From contig NZ_BAGN01000422.1 of the NCBI RefSeq assembly GCF_000308835.1, positions 1 to 64,000 on the forward strand: a stretch of 64,000 nucleotides of DNA, written 5' to 3'. The position numbers were made by a program, and so were the translations under genes. Below, piece by piece: positions 27,095 through 35,600 of the stretch (its first letter is position 1; each line of letters starts with the position of its first letter). The notes beneath the pieces were generated by a model. The model worked only from the letters and a program-made list of their open reading frames with translations. It was not told the origin of the DNA and did no database searches. This DNA comes from Nocardia vinacea NBRC 16497 (GTDB lineage Bacteria > Actinomycetota > Actinomycetes > Mycobacteriales > Mycobacteriaceae).

Positions 27095-28051
27095 ATGACC
27101 GCCCTGCAATGGCATCGCCCACTGATGCTGCTCGCCATCGCGATGGCACTGCTTGTTCTCTTCTCGATCGGGGGCCTGATCGTCGACGATCGCGTCCTCA
27201 CCGGACTGCCGATCTGGGCCAAGGCGGTGAAATTCGCGCTCTCGGTGTTGATCTACGCGGTCACCTGGGCCTGGCTCATCGCCCAGCTCACCCGCTGGCG
27301 GCGGATCGCCTGGTGGGCGGGCACGGTGGCGGCCGTCGGCCTCGGTGTGGAACTGGCCGTCATCGTGACCCAAATCGTGCGCGGCACCACCAGCCACTTC
27401 AACTTCACGACTCCGCTCAATGCGGCGCTGTGGGACACCATGGGGCTGTCCATAGTCGTGGTCTGGGCCGCGACGCTGGTCGTATCGCTGGTTCTGTTCC
27501 GCAACCCGACGCCGGATCCGGCACGCAACGCCGCGATCCGCTACGGCGCCGCACTGTCGCTGATCGGCGCGGCGCTGGGGATGCTCATGGTGGTGCCGAC
27601 CCCGGCCCAGCGCGAGACCGGCAGCGCCATCCAAGGCGCGCACACCGTCGGCCTGCCCGACGGTGGACCGGGCCTGCCGGTTCTCGGCTGGAGCACAACC
27701 GGTGGTGACCTACGTATCCCGCATTTTGTCGGTATGCATGCGGTCCAACTGCTTCCACTGGTGGTCGTCGCCCTGGAATTCGGTGCCCGCCGAATCCCTG
27801 CCTTGCGATCGGCCCGATCGAGAGCAGCGCTCGTGACCGTCGCGGCAGCAGCCTTCGGCGGCCTGCTCGCGGTGCTGACGTGGCAGGCGCTGCGCGGACA
27901 ATCCGTGGTGCATCCGGACGCGCCGACACTGCTGGCACTCGCCGTAATCGCCACTGCTGCAACCGGATCGGCCACGATGATCATTCGGCGCCGACCGCGA
28001 TCGACGCATCCGTCACCCGATCCGCTGGCCGCGATCGGAGCGACTCGATGA
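27095..28051 (+). CDS. Multi-pass membrane protein of unknown function
   Basis: A 318-residue protein with about seven hydrophobic segments (starting near residues 10, 45, 72, 112, 147, 210 and 248). A conserved-looking HFVGMHAVQLLPL motif begins near residue 209 and FALSVLIYAVTWAWL near residue 48. No family assigned with confidence. It is the third gene of the run starting at 24979, with GAAGGAC as ribosome site, and it overlaps the next gene by ATGA. Confidence 0.75.
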   Translation: MTALQWHRPLMLLAIAMALLVLFSIGGLIVDDRVLTGLPIWAKAVKFALSVLIYAVTWAWLIAQLTRWRRIAWWAGTVAAVGLGVELAVIVTQIVRGTTSHFNFTTPLNAALWDTMGLSIVVVWAATLVVSLVLFRNPTPDPARNAAIRYGAALSLIGAALGMLMVVPTPAQRETGSAIQGAHTVGLPDGGPGLPVLGWSTTGGDLRIPHFVGMHAVQLLPLVVVALEFGARRIPALRSARSRAALVTVAAAAFGGLLAVLTWQALRGQSVVHPDAPTLLALAVIATAATGSATMIIRRRPRSTHPSPDPLAAIGATR

Positions 28052-28500
28052 CCCGTGCGCTATTCGACCTCACCTTCTGGCCGGCCGTGCCCTTCTGGGC
28101 AGTGATGATCCTGGCGCCGCGGTGGCGCCGAACGCCAACCATCGTGGCGTCACCGCTGATCTGCGCGCCGCCGCTGCTGATCTACGCGATGCTGGTGCTA
28201 CCGGAGTTCGGGCCGTTCCTGTCCGCTCTTGCCAACCCGAATCTGCCTGGGCTGCAAGCAATTCTCGGCGGCAGCACGGGCGCGGCCGCGGCGTGGGCGC
28301 ACTTCGTCGGATTCGATCTTTTTCTGGGCCGCTGGATCTACTTCGACAGCCGCGAACGCGGCATCCATCCCGTGCCGATCAGCGCACTGCTGCTGTTCAC
28401 GATCTTGTTCGCGCCGCTCGGTGTACTCGGCTACCTGATCATCCGATTCCACCCGGCATACCGACCGATACCAAACCGACCCACCCATGCGGAGACATAA
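28048..28500 (+). CDS. ABA4-like (DUF4281) membrane protein
   Basis: A 150-residue protein with four hydrophobic segments. The HFVGFDLFLGRWIYFDSRERG stretch is the hallmark of the ABA4-like family, named for a plant neoxanthin-synthesis protein; the bacterial role is unknown. The start overlaps the preceding stop (ATGA), and the DoxX-like gene begins directly after its stop, so the three membrane proteins are translationally linked. Confidence 0.85.
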   Translation: MTRALFDLTFWPAVPFWAVMILAPRWRRTPTIVASPLICAPPLLIYAMLVLPEFGPFLSALANPNLPGLQAILGGSTGAAAAWAHFVGFDLFLGRWIYFDSRERGIHPVPISALLLFTILFAPLGVLGYLIIRFHPAYRPIPNRPTHAET

Positions 28501-29013
28501 ATGGAAACCCTGATCTTTCTCCTGATCGTGCTGCTCGGGCTGCGCCTGGCAGGGGTACTGGGAGCCACTCGATTCACCGACTGGCCGACGTGCGCGGCGT
28601 ATGCGCTCGCGGCGATGCTGGTGCTCACCGGCACAACGCATTTCCTTCCCGACAGCCTCGCGAGCGGACCCGCTCCCACCCACAGCGATCTGCTGCCGAT
28701 GGTGCCGCCATTCGTGCCATTTCCGAGTTTCATGGTGTACCTGACCGGTGTGCTGGAACTGCTCGCCGCGCTCGGTCTCGTCCTCACCAGAACCCGTCGA
28801 CCCGCCGGTCTCGGTTTGGCCGCTCTGTTCGTCACCCTGCTGCCCGCCAACATCTACGCCGCCGTATCCGACATCCCGTTCAACGGTGCGCCGGCATCCC
28901 CGCTGTGGATTCGGATACCTGAACAGGTGCTCTACATCGCGGTGGCGCTGTGGGTGGCAAGGCTGTACGGGCCGAGCCGTGTCGAACGCGTCGACGTGGC
29001 AGCGGAGCGCTGA
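28501..29013 (+). CDS. DoxX-like membrane protein
   Basis: A 170-residue protein with four membrane segments (about 1-20, 33-55, 80-98 and 103-120, with a further hydrophobic stretch near 145-160). The layout and the TGTTHFLPD and LTGVLELLAALGL segments fit the DoxX/DoxD-like superfamily, often tied to thiol or oxidative-stress membrane complexes. Zero spacing from the previous gene; GCGGAG lies upstream of the ATG. Last gene of the 24979-29013 run. Confidence 0.8.
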   Translation: METLIFLLIVLLGLRLAGVLGATRFTDWPTCAAYALAAMLVLTGTTHFLPDSLASGPAPTHSDLLPMVPPFVPFPSFMVYLTGVLELLAALGLVLTRTRRPAGLGLAALFVTLLPANIYAAVSDIPFNGAPASPLWIRIPEQVLYIAVALWVARLYGPSRVERVDVAAER

Positions 29014-29175
29014 CCGGTGTTGTCACACTGAACGTTGGGCCTTTGTCCTGGCCAGGGCACCGGCGGACGCCGAGAACTGTGGCGTGTATCGCGGGTTGTG
29101 TCGTATCCCTAGGGGTGTCGGACGCATTCGTGAGGTGTCCAGATCCGGCCGATGTTTGCGGAACATCGTTCTTCT

Positions 29176-29212
29176 CCGGTTTTAGCGTTGGCGCAGTTTC
29201 TGTGCCGTTGAC
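29176..29212 (+). promoter_or_regulatory. 37-bp conserved upstream element, copy B (mycolyltransferase-like)
   Basis: Core TTTAGCGTTGGCGCAGTTTC, with 34 of 37 positions identical to copy A at 21461-21497. It lies 52 bp before the ATG of the mycolyltransferase-like gene. No similarity is evident further upstream, which argues for a functional site rather than a recent large duplication. Confidence 0.65.
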
Positions 29213-29264
29213 GAGCACAAACGGTGCGAGTCGATGAACGCCAGGATTCTGGAGGATGTGAACA

Positions 29265-30338
29265 ATGAAGCGAAGTCCCACCGGACGGACGGCTGCGTCG
29301 GTTGCTGATTCGCGCCGATCGAGGGGTGAAATACGTTGCTACCCTTGGCAGCACGCGCTGGTGGCGCTGGCGGCGATGTTCAACGTCGGTGTGGTTGCGG
29401 TGCCTTCGGCCGCGAATGCTGATGCGCCGTCGTCGATCACCGGATCGTGGGCCGAGGATGATCGCACGGTGCAGTTGCGGGTGTATTCCGCTGCTATGCA
29501 GCAGGACGTCATGGTGAAGGTGCTGCGTCCGGCTGATCGGGCGACGCCACGGCCCACGTTGTATCTGCTCAATGGTGGTGGGGGTGGGCAGGACAGTGCG
29601 ACTTGGCAGAAGAACACCGATGTGTTGAGGTTCCTTGCCGATAAAGACGTGAATGTGGTTCAGCCGGTGGGTGGCAAGTGGAGCTACTACACCGACTGGC
29701 GTGCGCCGGATCCGAAACTCGGTCTGTACAAATGGAAGACGTTCCTCACCGAGGAGTTGCCGCCGCTGATCGATGCCGAACTCGGTACCACCGGCGTCAA
29801 CGCCATCGCGGGGCTGTCCACCTCGGGCACATCGGTTTTGCAGTTGCCGATCGCGAAACCCGGTCTGTACCAGGCGGTTGCGGCCTACAGCGGTTGCGCC
29901 CAGATCAGCGATCCGATCGGGCAGCAGTTCGTGAAGCTTGCGGTGGAGGGATGGGGCGGGGGCGATACGGTGAATATGTATGGACCGCCGAATGATCCGA
30001 TGTGGGCGGCCAACGACCCGTACCTGCATGCCGAGCAGTTGCGCGGCATCCACCTGTTCATCTCGACGGGGACGGGTGTTCCTGGCATGTATGACCGCTA
30101 CAATGGCAGTCATATGCAGCCCGGGCCGCGCGGGTTCTTCAACCAGCTGGTGATCGGCGGTGTCATCGAATCCGCGGTGAACTGGTGCACCCAGAACCTG
30201 CGCACCGAACTGGATCAGCTGGGCATCCCCGCCACCTACGACTTCCAGCCCACCGGGACGCACTCGTGGGGCTATTGGCAAGAGGCGCTGAAGACTTCGT
30301 GGCCTGTGCTGGCCGAGGGGCTCGGCCTTCCCTCCTGA
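29265..30338 (+). CDS. Secreted antigen-85-like mycolyltransferase/esterase
   Basis: A 357-residue exported protein with a late signal peptide (basic region to residue 28, hydrophobic core 30-48, cleavage near ANA-D). The Ag85/esterase-D domain shows LQLRVYSAAMQQDVMV-like strands, LYLLNGGGGG, SYYTDWR, W-K-TFLTEELPPLI and nucleophile Ser185 in GLSTSG. The C-terminal HSWGYW closely matches the catalytic-His motif HSWEYW of antigen 85. It probably transfers mycolyl groups on trehalose or arabinogalactan. It shares its upstream element with the class-2 lipase at 21552. Converges with the PucR-type gene, 11 bp apart. Confidence 0.9.
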   Translation: MKRSPTGRTAASVADSRRSRGEIRCYPWQHALVALAAMFNVGVVAVPSAANADAPSSITGSWAEDDRTVQLRVYSAAMQQDVMVKVLRPADRATPRPTLYLLNGGGGGQDSATWQKNTDVLRFLADKDVNVVQPVGGKWSYYTDWRAPDPKLGLYKWKTFLTEELPPLIDAELGTTGVNAIAGLSTSGTSVLQLPIAKPGLYQAVAAYSGCAQISDPIGQQFVKLAVEGWGGGDTVNMYGPPNDPMWAANDPYLHAEQLRGIHLFISTGTGVPGMYDRYNGSHMQPGPRGFFNQLVIGGVIESAVNWCTQNLRTELDQLGIPATYDFQPTGTHSWGYWQEALKTSWPVLAEGLGLPS

Positions 30339-30349
30339 TTGCGTCGGTG

Positions 30350-31567
30350 TCAGGTGCGGTACGTGCGCGCGACCAAGGCGGAGCGCAGATACCAGAGCCC
30401 CGACGGCTGTGACGGATCGAAGCCGGTGAGTTGTCCGATGCGCTTGAGTCGGTAGTCGACGGTATTGGTGTGCACGTGCAGCACCCGGGCGGTGCGCTGG
30501 CGGTTGAGGTTATTGCCGATGTGGCGCTGCAGGGTCTCCAGCAGTTCGGGGTGCTCGTCCAGCGAATCCAGCAGCGAACCGAGGTATTCGCGGCCCGGGC
30601 CCGGCCGGGTGAGCTGGTATTCGAGGGCGAGTTCGTCGAAGCGGTACAGCCCGGCCACCGCCTGCAGCCGCTGCACCATGTCGAGGAGTTCGTGCGCCTG
30701 GTCGGCGGCGTTCGGAATCTGTTCCGGCGTGGCCACCACCATGGTCGCCGTAATGCCGACCTGCGCGGCGTGCGAGAGCCTGGCCACTACGGCGTCGAAC
30801 TCGTCGTTGTCGAATTGGGCCGAGGGGATCAGCACGGTGCCGCCGTCCACACTCAACAGCGACAGCGCGCTCGCACCGCATTGCGTGGCGAGTTCGGCCT
30901 GCAGCCGACGCAACTTGCGCCGGGCTACCACTTGGGCGTCGAGCATCGGGTTGTGCTCGTCGCGATGGGGTGGAATGGCAACGGCGAGAACGTCGTACGA
31001 CTCCGCGATGGCGATGCCGCATTCGCGGGCCATGGTCGAGGTGCTGTGCCCGCCGAGCAGCGCGGAAGTGAGGGTATGCACGGCGGTGTGGTGCTCGCTT
31101 ACGACGGCGCGCAGCTCGCGGATGTAGGCCACCGAGATCGCCGAGGTGAGCTTGTCGAGCAGTTCGACGACCATCTTGGCGCCGTCGACGAGATTGTCGT
31201 AGTCCTTGATCGTCGCACTGGAAACCACCAGTTCGAGGCCCATCTGGAAGCCCTCGTGGATGGAATGCAGGATGGTGTCGATCGGCACGCCCTCGCGGGC
31301 CCAGCCCGCGGCGTGGTCCTCGAGCCGCTGCACCTTCTCCGGGATGTCCTTGCCGTCGAGCATGCTGACCGCGATCTCGAGGCAGACGCGGGTGCTGGCG
31401 GTGAAGTCGCCGGTGATGGCTTCCCCCGGCATCGTCGCGCACGGGATGACGTTGTCCACGAAGTGGCCGACCATCTGCCGGGACAGCGCGCGGACGTCCT
31501 TGAGCGGGGACGACATCGGCTTGCCGGAAAGGGTCAGGGTCGGCCTGGTCGAGTGGTCGACGGACAT
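30350..31567 (-). CDS. PucR/CdaR-family transcriptional regulator (full length)
   Basis: A 405-residue regulator: an N-terminal helical sensor (about 20-160, GWAREGVPIDTILH), a GGDEF-like CdaR middle part (about 165-315, ARRKLRRLQAEL, ALSLLSVDGGTVLIP), and a C-terminal PucR HTH (about 335-395, LNRQRTARVLHVHTNTVDYRLKRI). ATG 31567 has AAAAAGGAG directly upstream. It is the intact counterpart of the truncated gene at 11983. It diverges from the 32.4-50.7 kb operon across an 828-bp spacer and is a candidate regulator of it. Confidence 0.9.
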   Translation of the reverse strand: MSVDHSTRPTLTLSGKPMSSPLKDVRALSRQMVGHFVDNVIPCATMPGEAITGDFTASTRVCLEIAVSMLDGKDIPEKVQRLEDHAAGWAREGVPIDTILHSIHEGFQMGLELVVSSATIKDYDNLVDGAKMVVELLDKLTSAISVAYIRELRAVVSEHHTAVHTLTSALLGGHSTSTMARECGIAIAESYDVLAVAIPPHRDEHNPMLDAQVVARRKLRRLQAELATQCGASALSLLSVDGGTVLIPSAQFDNDEFDAVVARLSHAAQVGITATMVVATPEQIPNAADQAHELLDMVQRLQAVAGLYRFDELALEYQLTRPGPGREYLGSLLDSLDEHPELLETLQRHIGNNLNRQRTARVLHVHTNTVDYRLKRIGQLTGFDPSQPSGLWYLRSALVARTYRT

Positions 31568-31688
31568 TGGCGACTCCTTTTTGGCCACGGGTGTAGCTGT
31601 GTGGAGCATTTACAGTAACCGCGCGAGGTGACGTGTGGACCGGTTCGCTTGGTTCTGTGAGAGTGCGCTATCCGGGTGGTCGGGCGCT

Positions 31689-31702
31689 TGTGACCGGTCA
31701 CA
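31689..31702. promoter_or_regulatory. Perfect 14-bp palindrome TGTGACCGGTCACA
   Basis: Fully symmetric and 122 bp upstream of the PucR-type start. It resembles CRP/FNR half-sites (TGTGA...TCACA) but has a 4-bp rather than 6-bp spacer, so another regulator is more likely. Confidence 0.45.
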
Positions 31703-31932
31703 GTGCTTCAGAGGGGCTACCGGCGGGTAATGAGAGCCGTCACATCCGCCGCTGGGACCAGAAGTTAGCCGAGAGTTCGGACACTGCGCGTGTCCGGCCG
31801 CATGACGTAAAAACGCCGTTACGCGACTTTGCATTCGACTCGGAATGTGTTACCGGTCAGTGCAAAACAAAAGTACCGATAGGTCGGTTCGGAAACTCTG
31901 CTGTCTGCTCAGTGAACCGGGTATGAACAGCG

Positions 31933-31948
31933 CATTTATTGATAAATG
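31933..31948. promoter_or_regulatory. AT-rich palindrome CATTTAT-TG-ATAAATG
   Basis: Perfect 7-bp arms around TG, unusual in this GC-rich sequence. It lies 448 bp before the first operon gene and 366 bp upstream of the PucR-type gene. Candidate operator. Confidence 0.45.
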
Positions 31949-32395
31949 ATCCCGCGCCGCGACCGATGGTCGAATTGGCGAATTGCCTGCGACCGCGAAT
32001 CGCGGAATGAATTGTCTCAGACGCCGCCTCGTCAGGCCCTCTTTTCGGTGGGTGTAGCCGAGTTTCGAACATGCCGATCAGCTACATTAGCGAATTAGTT
32101 GCTGAAAGCTCGGACCGGCTCTGAGTCAGTGCTATTCACATTGCCAGTCGTAAATCAGCGGTGTACAGATGTGTGCATGCACCACTGTGATTGCCAACAG
32201 TCGTGCGCATGGACGAGATATTGGACGTGACAGTCTTGATTGCCATATCGGAGGGCAAGTGATCGCAGTCCCGGCTGACGCTGGATTCGGCTCTGAACAG
32301 CAAAGATTCATTGTTTACGCGACAGGGTCGATGTTCTGTACCCGCGTCGCGCGCACTGCGGGCGCGGCAGGTTCGAGCGCGTGGGAGGACGTGCG

Positions 32396-32659
32396 ATGAC
32401 CGGGTTGAATGATGTCGGCACACGGGTGCGCGAACTCTTTTCACGAGGATTGCAGGTCCCGTCGATCGATGTGAATACGCCGTTGCTGGATTATGGCCTG
32501 GACTCGGTCAGGTCGGCAGAACTCGTCATCGAACTCGAGCGCACCTTCGGTATCGAGATCTCGGATTCGGAGGCTGCGACACTGCACACCGCGCGCGACG
32601 TAATCGACTGTGTGGTCGCCAAGTCTGCGGCCGACCGGCACTCTGGTATCGGAGCATAG
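32396..32659 (+). CDS. Acyl carrier protein 1
   Basis: An 87-residue carrier protein. The phosphopantetheine site is Ser37 in DYGLDSVRSAEL, followed by LERTFGIEI. ATG 32396 follows GGGAGGA; an in-frame GTG at 32381 contains that site and is rejected. It is the first gene of a co-directional operon running to 50702, and the next gene begins 3 nt after its stop. It probably presents fatty acyl chains to the reductase or synthase encoded downstream. No phosphopantetheinyl transferase is encoded in the window, so activation must come from elsewhere. Confidence 0.93.
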   Translation: MTGLNDVGTRVRELFSRGLQVPSIDVNTPLLDYGLDSVRSAELVIELERTFGIEISDSEAATLHTARDVIDCVVAKSAADRHSGIGA

Positions 32660-32662
32660 ATC

Positions 32663-35600
32663 GTGCCGGCAAATGTTCTGTTTTCGGAACAAATAAATTC
32701 TTCCGCCATTGTTTCCGAAGACGAATTATTCGATGATTTCGCCCGGCACAACCGCCCCGGACTGGCTCGGCTGCTACGTGCGTGCCACCTGGATGTCGTG
32801 TATGTGAGTGCCGAAAGTGACCATCTGATCCGGCCGGATGGCACTCGGGTATTGGATCTTGTCGGCGGTTTCGGTGCGGCGCTGTTCGGGCACAACCATC
32901 CGGCGCTGGTGCGGGTGGCGACGGCCCGGCTGAATCAGCAGACGCCGTTCGTCTCCCAGGGCAGTGTCCGGCCCGGGGCCGCGCGGCTTGCCCGAAGGCT
33001 TTCGGAGGCGGTGGCCGCGGGGAGCGGTCGCGAATACGTGGTGACGTTCGGGTCCACCGGTGCCGATGCGGTGGAGGCGGCGATCCGGCATGCGGCGGTG
33101 GCGCACGCCCGCGACCTCGGCGATCTCGAGACCGAACTGCGGCGCACCCTGCGCCGGGTTCGGCGCGACGGTCTGCACGATGTTCGTCCGATTACCGTTG
33201 GCGACAACGGATCCGACGACGATGGCCAATCGGTCGCGGAGATTCTCACCGACTCGCTGCGCGAGGTCGACGAATTGCGGCGGCGCGGACCGGTTTTCGT
33301 CTCGCTGACCGGTGCCTTCCACGGCAAGACCGCCGGTGCGTTCGCCCTGACCGAGCACGCCGATACGCCCGCGGACCTGGTGGTGCCCGGTCCGGAGCGG
33401 CGCAGGCTCGACACATGGGAACCGGACGCGGTGGCGAATGCGTTCGCCGATGAACTGCGGCCGGTATGCCGGATCACCTTCGACGGCACGGGTCGGCCGG
33501 TGCGGTCATGGACCAGGATTTCGCCGATCGCCGCGGTATTCGCCGAGCCGATCCAGGGTGAGGGCGGCATCCGCGAGGTTCCGGCCGCGACCCTGCGGGC
33601 GTTGCGGGAGTTGGCCGATCGGCACACGGCGGCCCTGGTATTCGACGAGATCCAGTCGGGCATGGGGCGCACCGGAACCTTCCTCGCCGCATCGCCGTCG
33701 CAGGTGAGCGCGGACTACTACCTGCTCTCGAAATCGCTGGGCGGCGGGCTGGTGAAGATCTCGGCACTGCTGGTCGACCGGCAACGCTCGATCGCCGACT
33801 TCGGCCGGTACCACACATCGACCTTCGCCGATGACGATCTGTCCTGCGCGGTTGCCGACGCCGCACTGGACCTGCTGCGGGACAACCAGATCCGCATCTG
33901 CGATACCGGCGCGCGGCTGCGCTCCCGGCTCGACGCGGTGGCACTGAGCTGGCCCAAGGAGATCGTCGCCGTGCGCGGGCGCGGGTTGCTGCAGGGCATC
34001 GAACTGTCACCACTGGAACCGACATCCGCGTTGCTGCGCGAGATCTGCGATCCGGAGCTGTTCGGATACGTGGTGGCGGGGTATCTGCTGCATGTCCACC
34101 GGATACGTATGCTGCCAACGCTTTCCGCACCGACGACACTGCGCATCCAACCCTCTGCCTTCCTCGCCGACACGGAGCTCGATCGACTGACGGCAGCGCT
34201 CGACGATCTCGCCGCACTGCTGCACCGCGGCGACTACGTCCGGCTGCTCGCACACTTGGCCGCACCGGTCACCACGAATTGGCCGGTGCCGGAACGCCGA
34301 TCACCATCGCGGCGGCGCACCCACGACGTCGCCCGCGATTGGAACGCCCCGACCAGGGTGGTGTTCCTGGCCAATCTGCCCGATGCCGCGGATCTGCGCA
34401 GATTCGCACCGGAATTGGCCGAATGGTCCGACGGCCGATTCGCCGCACTGGTCGAACGGCTGCGCGGGGTGGCCGAACCCTTCGAACTGACCAGACAGCT
34501 CGTCACGTCGCCGACCGGCGCCGTGGTCGAGGTATGCCTGATCGCGGTGCCGATTTCGGCCGAGCAGATCATCGAATGCCAGCGGGCCGGACATCGCGCC
34601 TGGTTGCGTGATCTTGTGCTGGAGGCGGTCGATCAGGCAATTGCCCTGGGCGCCAGCATAATCGGACTCGGCGGGTACACGTCCATCGTCACCGACGCCT
34701 CGCGCGATGTCGTGGAGGACACCGTCAAGGTGACCTCGGGCAATTCGCTCACCGCGGCCTGCGCCTACGAGGTGGCTCGTGCCGAACTCGCCCGCCTCGA
34801 ACCGGGCATGCGCCGGATCGGCATCCTCGGCGCGCTCGGCAACATCGGCGCGGTGATGGCGGAACTGCTTGCGCCGCTCGCGGATTCGGTGACCCTCGTC
34901 GGACGCGCCGGATCGGCGTCCCGGCTCGAGCGGGTGGCCGCGGGCCTGCCCGGCGCGGTGACGGTCAGTGAGGACCTGACCGCGCTGCGTACCTGTCGCA
35001 TCGTCCTCACCGCCACGAATTCGGCCGTGCCAGTGGTCACCGCCGATGTACTGGCCGACGACCATCCGGTGCTCGTGGTCGATCTCGCGGTCCCCGGCGA
35101 TGTGGATCTTGCGGTGCCCCAGCAACCGAATATCACCCTGGTCTCCGGCGGGCGCATGGCGCTGCCGCTCGGCCAGACACCCCCGTTTCCCGAAACCGGG
35201 CTGCCCGCCGGGGTCGTCTACGCGTGTATGGCCGAAACCGTTCTACTCGGTTTCGAACCGCGCACCGCGAGTCCGTCCTACGGCGGCCTGACCGCGGCAG
35301 GCGTACGCGCCGCCCGCGACCTGGCCGCCCGTCACGATGTGCGCCCGGTTCTGCTTCCGACAGGAGCTCCAACCGTGTCCGAAACTCCCACCGCAGCCAC
35401 CCCCGTCCCGATGTTCCTCGGTGCGGCCGATTTCGCACCGGACCGCGCCGGCGGCAAGGCGGGCACCCTGCACGAATTGATCGTGGCCGGATTCGAGGTG
35501 CCGCCCGGATTCGTCGTCACGGCCGATCTCGACCTGGCCGAGGTATCCGATGATGATCTGACCGGCTGGGTACGAGCGCTGGGCGGCTTCCCGGTCGCCG

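Larger units (their letters stand above)
31568..32395. other. 828-bp non-coding region upstream of the biosynthetic operon
   Basis: Visibly lower GC than its surroundings and no ORF with coding-like third positions. It contains TGTGACCGGTCACA (31689-31702), CATTTATTGATAAATG (31933-31948), CCGCGA-A-TCGCGG (31993-32005) and three copies of ATTGCCA at 32140, 32190 and 32239, about 50 bp apart. It must hold the promoters of the PucR-type gene and of the ACP-led operon. Confidence 0.65.

Noticed and set aside
32169..32399. A 76-codon frame whose stop overlaps the ACP 1 start (ATGA), like the other operon junctions
   Set aside because: Third positions are not G/C rich, there is no recognisable fold and no ribosome site; most likely part of the leader.
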